Of a stretch of 64,000 nt of DNA, positions 8,157 to 16,916 are shown piece after piece; positions within the stretch are counted from its first letter, which is position 1, and each line of letters opens with the position of its first letter. The notes beneath the pieces are model-generated. The model was not told the origin of the DNA and did not search any database. It saw only the letters and a list, made by a program, of their open reading frames with translations. The stretch lies in assembly GCA_963743575.1 (NCBI GenBank), contig CAVUQC010000007.1, positions 744,001 through 808,000 on the forward strand. The letters are read 5' to 3'. A program made the translations under genes and the position numbers. This DNA is from DASUPK01 sp963743575. GTDB taxonomy: Bacteria; Actinomycetota; Thermoleophilia; Solirubrobacterales; 70-9.

Positions 8157-9137
8157 ATGGATCCAGCAATCATCTTCTTCGGCCTCGGCGTGGGCTTTCT
8201 GGTCGGCATGACCGGCATGGGAGGCGGCTCCCTGATGACGCCCCTGCTCGTCCTGGTCTTCGGCATCAAGCCGACCACCGCGATCGGGACCGACATCTTC
8301 TACGCGGCGGTCACCAAGAGCGCCGGCAGCTGGCGGCACCTGAAGCTGAAGACGGTGAACCTGCCACTCGTCTACTGGATGGCGGCGGGCAGCGTCCCGT
8401 CCGCAATCGCGGGCGTCTGGTTCCTCGACTACCTGAAGCGCCGCCTCGGCGACAACCTGGACGAGACCGTCTTCGCGATCCTTGCGGGCTGCCTGCTGGT
8501 GGTCGGCGCCGCGACCCTCCTCCGCGGATTCTTCCTCGCCGACAAGATCCAGGAGCGCGACGACTTCGTGATGCACACCCGCCACAAGGTCGCCGCCGTC
8601 GGCATCGGCGCCACCACGGGCTTCGTGATCGGGCTCAGTTCTGCCGGGAGCGGCACCCTGATCGGGATCATGCTGATCGCCGTCTACCGGCTCACCCCCA
8701 GGAAGGTGGTCGGCACCGACGTCGTCCACGCCGCACTCCTGCTCTGGGCGGCGTCCATCGCGCACATCTTCAGTGGCAACGTGGACTTCGGATTGGCTGC
8801 CAACATCATGGTCGGCTCCATTCCCGGCGTGATCCTGGGGTCGAACCTCTCGGTCAACGTGCCTCAGGGCGCACTTCGATACGTCCTTGGCTTCGTCTTG
8901 ATCGGCGCCGGGGTCACGATCATGAACAAGGCCGACACCGACCTCGTGCCGTGGGTCGTGGGCGCCGCGACCCTCGCGGTGGCCGCCCTGTTCGCAGTTC
9001 AGCTGGGCCTGCGCAAGGAGGTCGAGCACGACCCCGAGGAGCAGGCCGAGCTCGAGCGGGACGCGAGGATCGAGCGCGAGCTCGCGGTACGTGCGCAGGC
9101 CAGGTCCCGGCCAGCCGCCGCGGCGGCCAAGGACTAG
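8157..9137 (+). CDS. TauE/SafE family sulfite/sulfate-type permease
   Basis: A 326-aa polytopic membrane protein with about eight hydrophobic segments and duplicated Gly-rich motifs: GFLVGMTGMGGGSLMTPLL near the N-terminus and TGFVIGLSSAGSGTLIGIM in the second half. The TauE/SafE family exports or imports sulfur anions and small organic acids. Its place after the sulfate-reduction genes and rrf2 suggests sulfate or sulfite transport; the direction is not readable. AGGA six bases before ATG 8157 supports the start. The last ~45 residues are a charged cytoplasmic tail. The stop shares CTAG with the convergent gene. Confidence 0.85.
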   Translation: MDPAIIFFGLGVGFLVGMTGMGGGSLMTPLLVLVFGIKPTTAIGTDIFYAAVTKSAGSWRHLKLKTVNLPLVYWMAAGSVPSAIAGVWFLDYLKRRLGDNLDETVFAILAGCLLVVGAATLLRGFFLADKIQERDDFVMHTRHKVAAVGIGATTGFVIGLSSAGSGTLIGIMLIAVYRLTPRKVVGTDVVHAALLLWAASIAHIFSGNVDFGLAANIMVGSIPGVILGSNLSVNVPQGALRYVLGFVLIGAGVTIMNKADTDLVPWVVGAATLAVAALFAVQLGLRKEVEHDPEEQAELERDARIERELAVRAQARSRPAAAAAKD

Positions 9138-11155
9138 AGCTTCCCGGCCTTTTTATTGACGCGGTTGATGCACCTCGCGCGCCGGCTGCCGCGGAACCTC
9201 TTCTTGCAACGCCGTCTGGCTGCCCTCAGCTTGACCCGTTTCGCATACCCGCCGCTCGATGAATGCTCCAGGTAGGTGAGAGGGGTCGCGGTACAGGTCG
9301 AGCGGACCCCGCCAACGGAGTCGTTGGCGTAGACCTCGGTGGCCGTGTTGTCAAGCACCTGCACCTGGATGCCTGGGAAGGCGAACTCGTCGGAGGTGCC
9401 GCTTCCGATCAGAGCGTGACAGGCCGGATCCGAATACAGGTTGACCGTCGACGAGAACTGCGCCGTCCCGACCACGTACGGGGTTTCATCGTCCGCGGGC
9501 GATGCCGGACTGGTCCCGGCGAGCGCCGGCGGTACCGGCGGACCGTGTCGAACCCTGAGCAGCCTCGCCCCTGGGTCGGTTGCGCGGGTCGCTCCTTGAT
9601 CCTCGTACAGCTCAGTGAAATAGAGCCCGTCGGGGCCGGCAGCCAGCCCGGCCGCCGTAGCCTTACCCGTCCCGGTGTACTCGACCAGAGTGTGTGGATG
9701 GCCGCCAATCTCGCCTGTCCCCGGATCTGGATCAAACTCGACGATCCGCTTGCCAAGGACCTGCGGCCCGCTCACCCAGGTCGGGCCCGATTCCGTGACG
9801 AAGGCGTGGTCCCACTGCGAAGCGGGGAAGCCGCTCCCGCCGAACGTCTGGGACTGCACGAACGCGATGTTGACAGGGGCGTGCGCCGGTGACCAGTTGT
9901 AGAGGGCACCGGTCAGCATGCTGCCGTCGGTCCCGTTGTAGCCGTAGTTGAAGCCGCGATCGACCCGTGCGATGCGGTCGACTGAAGGGCCATTCTCGAC
10001 CTCGTAGTGGGCCCCGTTCGACGCCCGCCAGGCCCCACCGAAAGGATTGCGGAAGCCACGGGCCCAGATGTAGTCGCGCGGCAGTGTGCCGTCGTCGCCG
10101 GCCTCATAGAAGGGGTTGTCAACCGGGGCGGAGCCGTCCAAGTTCATGCGCAAGATCTTGCCGCGGAACGAGTCGAGGTCCTGCGACGTGGTGGGATCGA
10201 AGCCATCGCCCATGTGTACGTAGAGCTTCCCATCGTCCGGGCCGAAGCTGAGGTTGGAGACCTGGTGTGAGGCCTCTTGAAGCTCACCGGGCATAGCGAG
10301 GATCGTGGTCTGGCTATCGGCTGTCAGCCCCTCGTCGGAGCTGTGGAAGCGGACCACTTTCGGATAGTGCGGGCCGACCGCCGGACCGGGATCGGAGTCG
10401 AACAACATGCTCGCGAAGACATCCCCACTGTCCGGATCGACCGCGATCCCGGTCAGACCCCCCGCGCCCGACCCCGGGAAGTCGCCGGTCGGGTTGTAGT
10501 TGAGCAGGCCGGTCGCGTAGTCGCTCAAGGTGCCGTCCCGTCTGAGCACCTTGATCGTTCCGTAGAGCTCGGTCATGTAGGCGAGAGGGGCGTCGGGCGC
10601 GCTGCCCGGGTTGGGCACGAAGGCGATGTTGAGCGGAAGCTGGAGGCCGCCAGCGACCTTGTCGACAACGTAGCCGGGTTCCAGAGGGGTCCAGGCGATG
10701 CCTCCTCCCGGAGATGAAGCCGGGTAGGTGCCGAACGATCGAGTGGACCAAGCGCTGATCCCGCCCTCGCCGTCGTGGAAGCGAGCCCACAACACGTAGT
10801 GGGTGTCGAAGTCCAGTTGAGTGTGCCCTGCGTAGGCGCCGACGAAGGCGCCGTCCCCGAGGTGGATGTGGACCGCCAGGGTCCCCTTCGCGCAGAGCGC
10901 CTGCCAGGCCACCTGCGAGGAATCGGATGTCCGGATCGCCCAGTCCGTGCAGGGAGCCTGCTCCCCCTCAGCCTGCTCGGGGAGCCCGGTGGCCTCCATG
11001 TGCACGTCGCCGGGATGCACGAGCTGTCCGTCCGTGGCGGGCTCCGTGATTGCCGGCGACGCGGGAGCATCGGCGGCGGCGGTTCCCGTGAGCACCGCAA
11101 ACAGCGCTACGGAAAGGGCAACGAGCGCCATGACGGCCTTCGGCGACGGAGACAT
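9134..11155 (-). CDS. Secreted PQQ-type glucose/sorbosone dehydrogenase-like beta-propeller protein
   Basis: A 673-aa protein with a signal peptide (ALVALSVALFAVLTGTAAA) and an N-terminal beta domain. From about residue 165 a six-bladed propeller of the soluble glucose dehydrogenase type follows, with LNIAFVPNPG, GAGGLTGIAVDPDSG, LSFGPDDGKLYVHMGDG and RGFRNPFGGAW. The C-terminus is Arg/Lys-rich (KLRAARRRCKKRFRG), like other secreted proteins here. True PQQ use cannot be confirmed by eye. An ATG at 11131 is an alternative start that still leaves a signal peptide. It is convergent with tauE and divergent from the biotin carboxylase gene. Confidence 0.78.
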   Translation of the reverse strand: MSPSPKAVMALVALSVALFAVLTGTAAADAPASPAITEPATDGQLVHPGDVHMEATGLPEQAEGEQAPCTDWAIRTSDSSQVAWQALCAKGTLAVHIHLGDGAFVGAYAGHTQLDFDTHYVLWARFHDGEGGISAWSTRSFGTYPASSPGGGIAWTPLEPGYVVDKVAGGLQLPLNIAFVPNPGSAPDAPLAYMTELYGTIKVLRRDGTLSDYATGLLNYNPTGDFPGSGAGGLTGIAVDPDSGDVFASMLFDSDPGPAVGPHYPKVVRFHSSDEGLTADSQTTILAMPGELQEASHQVSNLSFGPDDGKLYVHMGDGFDPTTSQDLDSFRGKILRMNLDGSAPVDNPFYEAGDDGTLPRDYIWARGFRNPFGGAWRASNGAHYEVENGPSVDRIARVDRGFNYGYNGTDGSMLTGALYNWSPAHAPVNIAFVQSQTFGGSGFPASQWDHAFVTESGPTWVSGPQVLGKRIVEFDPDPGTGEIGGHPHTLVEYTGTGKATAAGLAAGPDGLYFTELYEDQGATRATDPGARLLRVRHGPPVPPALAGTSPASPADDETPYVVGTAQFSSTVNLYSDPACHALIGSGTSDEFAFPGIQVQVLDNTATEVYANDSVGGVRSTCTATPLTYLEHSSSGGYAKRVKLRAARRRCKKRFRGSRRARCINRVNKKAGKL

Positions 11156-11211
11156 CGACTGCAGCCTGCCAGGCGGGGCCTGCCGCCGCGTCGTCGCAGG
11201 CGCTCAGCCGC

Positions 11212-11217
11212 AATACT
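11212..11217 (+). promoter_or_regulatory. -10-like box for the biotin carboxylase gene
   Basis: AATACT lies eight bases before GTG 11226, with no Shine-Dalgarno sequence in between. This fits a leaderless transcript. Confidence 0.35.
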
Positions 11218-11225
11218 CCCCCGCC

Positions 11226-12995
11226 GTGTTCGAGAAAGTCCTGATCGCAAACCGCGGCGAGATCGCCATTCGCGTCGCCCGGGCGCTGAAGGAGATGGGG
11301 ATCGGCTCGATCGCCGTCTACTCCGAGCTCGACCGCGATGCTCCGCACGTGCGCGAGGCCGATGAGGCCTTCCTGCTCGGCCCGGCCACGCCCGCCGAGA
11401 GCTACCTGAACATCGGGAAGATCATCGAGGTCGCGTCAAACGCCGGCGCCGATGCAATCCACCCCGGCTACGGCTTCCTGGCCGAGAACGCCGACTTCGC
11501 AGCCGCCTGCGAGAAGGCCAAGATCACCTGGATCGGGCCGCCGCCGAAGGCGATCGAGGCGATGGGGTCGAAGACGCGGTCTCGCGAGCTGATGCAGGAA
11601 GCGGGCGTCCCGATCGTCCCCGGCGCCACGTCCTCGGTGGCGAACGTCGAGGAGGCGAAGAAGCAGGCGCGCGAGATCGGCTACCCGATCGCCTGCAAGG
11701 CAGCCGGCGGCGGAGGCGGCAAGGGCTTCCGTGTCGCCGTCGACGAGGAGAACCTCGCCGATGCCTTCGAGGGCGCCGCCCGCGAGGGCGAGAAGTTCTT
11801 CAGCGACCCGACGGTCTATCTCGAGCGCTACATGGAGGATCCCCGGCACGTCGAGGTCCAGGTCCTGGCCGACTCCAAGGGGAACGTGATCCACCTCGGC
11901 GAGCGTGACTGCTCGATCCAGCGCCGCCATCAGAAGCTGATCGAGGAGGCGCCGGGCCCGAAGGTGGACGACGAGATGCGCGAGCGCATCGGCAAGATCG
12001 CCACCGAGGCCGCGGCGGCGGTCGGATACCGCTCGGCCGGCACCGTCGAGGGGCTCCAGGTGGGGGACGACTACTACTTCCTCGAGATGAACACCCGGGT
12101 GCAGGTCGAGCACTGCGTGACCGAGTTGGTCACCGGGATCGACATCGTCCGGGAGCAGATCACGATCGCGGCCGGCGAGCCGCTCTCGATCTCGCAGGAA
12201 GAGGTCGAGCTGCGCGGCCACGCGATCGAGTGCCGCATCAACACCGAGGCGGCCCATAAGAACTTCGCGCCGGCCCCAGGGAGGATCACGAGCTATCGCG
12301 AGCCGGCGGGCCCCGGCGTCAGGGTCGACTCCGGCGTCGAGGCGGGGTCCGAGGTCACTCCGATGTACGACCCGATGGTCGCGAAGCTGATCGTCTGGGA
12401 CGTCGACCGCGAGCACGCCACCCGCCGGATGATCCGCGCCCTCGACGAGTACGAGATCGGCGGCGTCACCACCCTGATCCCCTTCCACAAGGCGCTCCTC
12501 GCCACCCAGCAGTGGGCCGATGGCGAGACCTGCCGCGACCTGGTCGGGGATCGCGACTGGCTCAAGCAGCTGGCCGCCGAGGAGACGGCAGAGAAGGCAC
12601 TCCACGCCGAGGACGACGGGGAGCACGTGACCCGCGACTACAAGGTCGAGGTGGCCGGCAAGCTCTTCGACGTGAAGGTGATCGGCGAAGCGGTCGGGGC
12701 AGCGGGTGCGGGGAGTGGCGGAGCCGCCCTGAAGCGCCCGCCCAAGCGGGAGCGCTCGGGTGGCGGCGGCAGCTCCGCCTCCGGCGACGACCTGGTCGCG
12801 CCCCTCCAAGGCAACGTCTTCAAGGTCCCGGTCGAGGAAGGCCAGGAGGTCTCGGAGGGCGATCTCGTCTGCGTGATCGAGGCGATGAAGATGGAAAACG
12901 AGATCACCGCTCACAAGTCGGGCAAGATCACGCAGCTCGCAGCCAAGGAGGGCGCAGCCGTCAATTCGGGCGACCTCCTGGCGAAGATCGAGTAG
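11226..12995 (+). CDS. accC: Acyl-CoA carboxylase biotin carboxylase-BCCP fusion subunit
   Basis: A 589-aa alpha-type subunit. Residues 1-450 form the biotin carboxylase (FEKVLIANRGEIAIR, AAGGGGGKGFR ATP loop, EMNTRVQVEH). A linker rich in Gly/Ser/Lys leads to a C-terminal biotinyl domain with EAMKMEN, Lys555 being the biotin site. It carboxylates biotin for acetyl- or propionyl-CoA carboxylase; the partner carboxyltransferase is not in the window. GTG 11226 matches the conserved N-terminus; the open frame extends upstream without family similarity. Confidence 0.93.
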   Translation: MFEKVLIANRGEIAIRVARALKEMGIGSIAVYSELDRDAPHVREADEAFLLGPATPAESYLNIGKIIEVASNAGADAIHPGYGFLAENADFAAACEKAKITWIGPPPKAIEAMGSKTRSRELMQEAGVPIVPGATSSVANVEEAKKQAREIGYPIACKAAGGGGGKGFRVAVDEENLADAFEGAAREGEKFFSDPTVYLERYMEDPRHVEVQVLADSKGNVIHLGERDCSIQRRHQKLIEEAPGPKVDDEMRERIGKIATEAAAAVGYRSAGTVEGLQVGDDYYFLEMNTRVQVEHCVTELVTGIDIVREQITIAAGEPLSISQEEVELRGHAIECRINTEAAHKNFAPAPGRITSYREPAGPGVRVDSGVEAGSEVTPMYDPMVAKLIVWDVDREHATRRMIRALDEYEIGGVTTLIPFHKALLATQQWADGETCRDLVGDRDWLKQLAAEETAEKALHAEDDGEHVTRDYKVEVAGKLFDVKVIGEAVGAAGAGSGGAALKRPPKRERSGGGGSSASGDDLVAPLQGNVFKVPVEEGQEVSEGDLVCVIEAMKMENEITAHKSGKITQLAAKEGAAVNSGDLLAKIE

Positions 12996-13035
12996 TCCCT
13001 GCGTCCACCCCCCGGCCGGAGGCCGCCGGAGGGAG

Positions 13036-13041
13036 TAGTTT
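13036..13041 (+). promoter_or_regulatory. -10-like box before the first secreted paralogue
   Basis: TAGTTT lies seven bases before ATG 13049, matching the leaderless pattern in this window. Confidence 0.35.
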
Positions 13042-13048
13042 CCGCCCC

Positions 13049-13978
13049 ATGAGGCGTTGGGTTCTGCTGCTGGCGGCTCTGGCACTCCTTGTGTCCCCTG
13101 GCTCCACGCTCGCGAAGAAGAGGCACAAGAAGCCGAAGGGCCTCGGGCCTGTGGTGACCGCCACCTCGACCGGGCCGATCATCACCGCGGGCACCTCCAC
13201 CGCATCCGCCACCTGTCCGACCGGGCTGCAGGCCGTCGGCGGTGGATTCTCGGCTCCATACGACGGGACCAACTTCATCCTCGTCACGCAGTCCTACCGA
13301 ATCCCCCCCGCCACATGGCAGGTGACGGGCGTGGACGAGGGCGGTTCGGGGGCTCCCACCGCATACGCCTATTGCCGCCGCGCGACCAAACCGATCACCG
13401 AGGCGACCGGCACCGCCACGATCGCGAGCGGCTTCGGTCACACGGCACAGGCCGAGGCCGACTGTCCGCCGGGCGTCGCCGCGATCAGCGGCGGTTTCCA
13501 GGTCACGAATGGCCCGGTGCCGACTCAAGTCGCGATCCCCGAGTGGAGCATCGGCGGGGGACCGGTCGCGGGCGGCACTCCGCCGGTTGGGAATTGGATG
13601 GTCACGGCACAGAACGGGACCGCCGGGACTCAGACGATCACCGCCCACGTGTACTGCATGGCCGGAATCAAGATCCCGGTCTTTCAGCAGGCTCAGGGCT
13701 CCGCGTCGGTGCCGCTCCTCGGCTCGTTGACCGAGACGGCGAGTTGTCCGGTTGCGCCCAGAGTCAAGAACGCGAAGGGCAAGAGGAAGCGAAAGAAAAA
13801 GCCGCGGGCGCTGCTCTCCGCCGGTGCCTTCTACAGCCCGTTCACGCCCGGCGGATCGATGGTCGTTCCCATCCACATCGAGAGCAGGATCGTCGGCTCG
13901 GGGTTCGTGGACCGGGTGCTGAATGCGGGGACCCAGACCGGCACGCTGACGGGCCAGAGCCAGGCGATGTGCTTCTGA
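13049..13978 (+). CDS. Secreted protein of unknown function, tandem paralogue 1
   Basis: A 309-aa protein with signal peptide (WVLLLAALALLVSPGSTLA) followed by KKRHKKPKGLGPVVTATSTG. It has internally repeated Cys-containing units: ATCPTGLQAVGGGFS near the N-terminus and ADCPPGVAAISGGFQ in the middle, each with a later YCR/YCM element. A Lys/Arg tract (KGKRKRKKKPR) precedes LLSAGAF near the C-terminus. The next gene encodes a clear paralogue with the same order, so this is a local tandem duplication. Function unknown; the repeats suggest disulfide-stabilised beta domains at the cell surface (inference). Confidence 0.75.
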   Translation: MRRWVLLLAALALLVSPGSTLAKKRHKKPKGLGPVVTATSTGPIITAGTSTASATCPTGLQAVGGGFSAPYDGTNFILVTQSYRIPPATWQVTGVDEGGSGAPTAYAYCRRATKPITEATGTATIASGFGHTAQAEADCPPGVAAISGGFQVTNGPVPTQVAIPEWSIGGGPVAGGTPPVGNWMVTAQNGTAGTQTITAHVYCMAGIKIPVFQQAQGSASVPLLGSLTETASCPVAPRVKNAKGKRKRKKKPRALLSAGAFYSPFTPGGSMVVPIHIESRIVGSGFVDRVLNAGTQTGTLTGQSQAMCF

Positions 13979-14041
13979 CGGCGGCGGGAATCTGCCTCTA
14001 GATCAGATACCGTCTCGCCCGTGGGATCAAGGGGAGACGTC

Positions 14042-14953
14042 GTGGGGCCACTGAGGCTCGCCGTCCTGGTCGCCGCTGCAGTTCTGCTGGCGCTGCCGGG
14101 CTCGGCCCTCGCAAAGAAGAAGCACAAGAAACCGGCGAAGCTCGGCCCGATGGTGACGGCGACCGCGACCGGCAGCACCATCACGTCTGGGGATTCAACC
14201 GTGACAGCCACCTGCCCGAGCGGCAAACAGGCCGTCGGGGGCGGGTTCTCCGTGCCAATTGACCCTACGAACGTACTCTTCGTCACCAGCTCGTATCGGA
14301 GCGCTCCGAACGCCTGGACGATCGTAGCGCTGCACTCAAAAGGTTCGGGCGCGGCGACCGCCTTCGCGTATTGCCGTAACGCCAGCAAGTCGATCACCGA
14401 CGTCAGCGCGAACGGCACGGTCCCAAGCGGCGAAGGGATGGCTGCCGACGCGAGTGCGGCATGTCCGGCCGGCACCCAGCTCGTGAGCGGCGGATTCCAG
14501 TTCACCCACGGGGCGTCACTGGGCGAGTACGCACTGCCGACCAGCAGCCTGGCCATCAATACCTCACCGCATTGGATGGTCCAAGGGGTGAACAACACCA
14601 CCGGTGCCCACGCCTTCACGGTGCATGCGTATTGCATGGCAAAAATAGCGGCGCCCACCTACGTCGATTCGAATAGCTCACCGGTGCTTGCGAAATTCGC
14701 CACCGGCGCGCTCTCGTCCCCCACCTGTCCGACGACCAAGTCCAAGAAGAAGGGCAAGAAGAAGGGCAAGAAGAAGCCGAAGAAGAAGCCGGCTCAGCTG
14801 CTCTCTGCAGGGGGTTTCGCGAGCCAGGCCACCGTACCCATCGAGATCTTCTCCGACAGCCGCCTCAATTCGAACGTCTGGCTGAACTCAGGACCCAACG
14901 TCACCGGACCCGCGGGAAGCATCCACCTCACCAGCCAGGGGATCTGCGTCTAG
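14042..14953 (+). CDS. Secreted protein of unknown function, tandem paralogue 2
   Basis: A 303-aa paralogue of the protein at 13049: signal peptide (LAVLVAAAVLLALPGSALA), then KKKHKKPAKLGPMVTATATG, ATCPSGKQAVGGGFS, ACPAGTQLVSGGFQ, YCMAK, and an extended Lys tract (KKKGKKKGKKKPKKKP) before LLSAGGF. GTG 14042 is preferred because AAGGGGAG lies five bases upstream and the signal peptide then matches the paralogue. GTG 14021 is an alternative that lies nine bases after a GATACC box. Convergent to the HAD gene with a 17-base gap. Confidence 0.75.
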   Translation: MGPLRLAVLVAAAVLLALPGSALAKKKHKKPAKLGPMVTATATGSTITSGDSTVTATCPSGKQAVGGGFSVPIDPTNVLFVTSSYRSAPNAWTIVALHSKGSGAATAFAYCRNASKSITDVSANGTVPSGEGMAADASAACPAGTQLVSGGFQFTHGASLGEYALPTSSLAINTSPHWMVQGVNNTTGAHAFTVHAYCMAKIAAPTYVDSNSSPVLAKFATGALSSPTCPTTKSKKKGKKKGKKKPKKKPAQLLSAGGFASQATVPIEIFSDSRLNSNVWLNSGPNVTGPAGSIHLTSQGICV

Positions 14954-14970
14954 AGGGCCGCTGCGGCGCG

Positions 14971-15654
14971 TTACTTCGCGCCGAGCTTCGCCGCGGCCTC
15001 GCGGATGTTCTTGACCGTGGCGTCGGGCGCCTTGCGACCGTCGAGCTTCTCGCCGTGGCGGTTGACCCAGATCGTCGGCACGTTCAGCTTCAGCGCCGGG
15101 CCGACGTCGGTCTCGTAACCCGAGGCGATGTGAACCCAGCCCTTCTTGCCGCCGATCCGGCGGGCGCACTCACGCAGGTGGGTGTTGTCGGGCTTGTAGC
15201 TGCGGACCTGCTGGGCGGTGACCACGAGGTCGAGCTCCGTGCGCAGGTGGCGCCTGGAGATGCCGAGCAGCTTGTCGTCGACGTTGGAGATGATCCCGAT
15301 CTCGTAGCGCTCCTTGAGCCGGTCCATCGCCGCGTTCGCCTCCCGAAAAGGGGGCCACGACCCCACGCTGTCAGGCAGGAACTGGGCCCGTGAAGGCTCA
15401 AGCGTCCAGTCGATCTCCTCGGCGGTCTGCACCGCGGCCCGGCGGAGAACCTCCGCGTAGAGCTCGTAGGAGCCGGACATAATCTGCGCCTGGTTCTCGA
15501 AAAACCGCTCGAGGAACGCGTTCATGTCGAGGGTGAGGCCATCGCGATCGGCCTGCCGCTTGAAGGCGTCGCCGATTCCCTTCTCCCAATCGATCAGGGT
15601 GCCGTAGCAGTCCGTGGTCACCCACTTGATGTCTTTCAGCTTGGGAAGGGCCAT
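14971..15654 (-). CDS. HAD superfamily hydrolase, haloacid dehalogenase type II-like
   Basis: A 227-aa HAD protein. Motif I is TDCYGTLIDW (nucleophile Asp15), motif II IISNVDD, and the Lys motif SYKPD with the SGYETDVGPA acid segment follow. The spacing and the DxYGTL form are those of 2-haloacid dehalogenase-like enzymes, but many such proteins act on phosphorylated or other organic substrates. The start is the only ATG at the conserved N-terminus. No functional link to neighbours is apparent. Confidence 0.82.
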   Translation of the reverse strand: MALPKLKDIKWVTTDCYGTLIDWEKGIGDAFKRQADRDGLTLDMNAFLERFFENQAQIMSGSYELYAEVLRRAAVQTAEEIDWTLEPSRAQFLPDSVGSWPPFREANAAMDRLKERYEIGIISNVDDKLLGISRRHLRTELDLVVTAQQVRSYKPDNTHLRECARRIGGKKGWVHIASGYETDVGPALKLNVPTIWVNRHGEKLDGRKAPDATVKNIREAAAKLGAK

Positions 15655-15728
15655 GAGAAGCCGCGGGAGTATTGCAATTTGCTGCTTTCGGCCGCTGCCG
15701 GCCCCCTCCGCGCGTCTGAGCGGGCGTT

Positions 15729-16916
15729 GTGTACCCTCTCGCGGCCTTGGATCTCCTCGAGTATCAGGGAAAGCAGCTCTTCGCCGGGCATGGGGTCCCC
15801 GTACCCGAGGGTCGGGTCGCCGACACCGTCGAGGGTGCCGTGCAGGCAGCCGAAGAGATCGGCTACCCGTGCGTGATCAAGGCGCAGGTTCAGATCGGCG
15901 GGCGCGGCAAGGCGGGCGGCATCAAGGTCGCCAGCGACAGGGCCGAGGCCGAGGAGCACGCCGGGGCCATTCTCGGGATGGACATTCGCGGGCCACGGGG
16001 CGAGGGCCCGTTCACCGTCCACCAGGTCTGGGTCGAGGTGGCCTCCGAGATCGAGGCCGAGTACTACGCCTCGGTGATCCTCGACCGTTCGGCCAAGAAG
16101 CTCCTGGCGATGCTCTCCACCATGGGCGGGATGAACGTCGAGGAGATCGCGGAGAAGGACCCCGACGCGCTCGTGCGCCGTCACGTCGATCCGCATGAGG
16201 GGTTCGGCGACGCCCAGGCCGCCGCGCTGGCCGCGGACGCCGGCGTGCCCGAGGACGCCCGAGAGAAGACTGCGGAGATGATGGTGAAGCTGTTCACGGC
16301 CTTCAACGAGAGCGACGCGACCCTGATCGAGGTCAACCCGATGGTGGTGACCAAGGACCGGGACGTGGTGGCCCTCGACGCGAAGGTGACGATCGACAAC
16401 TCCGCCCTCTTCCGCCACGAGGATCTCGCCGGCCTCGAGGAGGGCTTCATCGAGGACGAGCAGGAGCGAATGGCGAAGGAGAAGGGCCTCACCTACGTGA
16501 AGCTCGACGGCGACATCGGCGTCCTCGGCAATGGTGCCGGCCTCTGCATGTCGACCCTGGACGTGGTCGCGCAGGCCGGCGGCAAGCCCGCCAACTTCCT
16601 GGACGCCGGCGGGGGGTCCAAGGCCGAGGCGATCATCGACGCACTCGAGGTGATCACCTCCGACGAGAAGGTCGTCGCGATCCTCTTCAACATCTTCGGC
16701 GGCATCACCCGCTGCGATGAGATCGCCAAGGGCATCATCGAGGCCTCCAGCAAGATCGATATCGCCGTGCCCCTGGTCGTTCGGCTTGACGGCACCAACT
16801 CCGAGGAGGGGCTGGGGCTGCTCGCGGACGCCGACCTGCCGAACCTGCACGTGGAGAAGACGATGCTCGGGGCCGCCGAGAAGGTCGTGGAGCTCGCCAA
16901 GGCCGAGGCCGCCTGA
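15729..16916 (+). CDS. sucC: Succinyl-CoA ligase (ADP-forming) beta subunit
   Basis: A 395-aa ATP-grasp subunit with LDLLEYQGKQLFAGHGVPVP at the N-terminus, the KAQVQIGGRGKAGGIK nucleotide loop and GGGSKAEAIIDAL in the C-terminal CoA-ligase domain. With SucD it interconverts succinyl-CoA and succinate in the TCA cycle. GTG 15729 is the annotated start; a TTG at 15747 is nearer the usual family N-terminus. sucD begins on the final base of its stop (TGATG). Confidence 0.95.
   Translation: MYPLAALDLLEYQGKQLFAGHGVPVPEGRVADTVEGAVQAAEEIGYPCVIKAQVQIGGRGKAGGIKVASDRAEAEEHAGAILGMDIRGPRGEGPFTVHQVWVEVASEIEAEYYASVILDRSAKKLLAMLSTMGGMNVEEIAEKDPDALVRRHVDPHEGFGDAQAAALAADAGVPEDAREKTAEMMVKLFTAFNESDATLIEVNPMVVTKDRDVVALDAKVTIDNSALFRHEDLAGLEEGFIEDEQERMAKEKGLTYVKLDGDIGVLGNGAGLCMSTLDVVAQAGGKPANFLDAGGGSKAEAIIDALEVITSDEKVVAILFNIFGGITRCDEIAKGIIEASSKIDIAVPLVVRLDGTNSEEGLGLLADADLPNLHVEKTMLGAAEKVVELAKAEAA

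Noticed and set aside
8060..9262. 400-codon forward ORF overlapping tauE, containing the GTG at 8105
   Set aside because: The composition is Arg/Gly/Pro-rich and the tauE frame has strong family motifs. Only the leader hairpin near 8105 was kept as a possible regulatory feature.
11436..13085. 549-codon reverse-strand ORF opposite the biotin carboxylase
   Set aside because: Low-complexity Arg/Asp/Leu/Gly composition and full overlap with a conserved gene mark it as a shadow.
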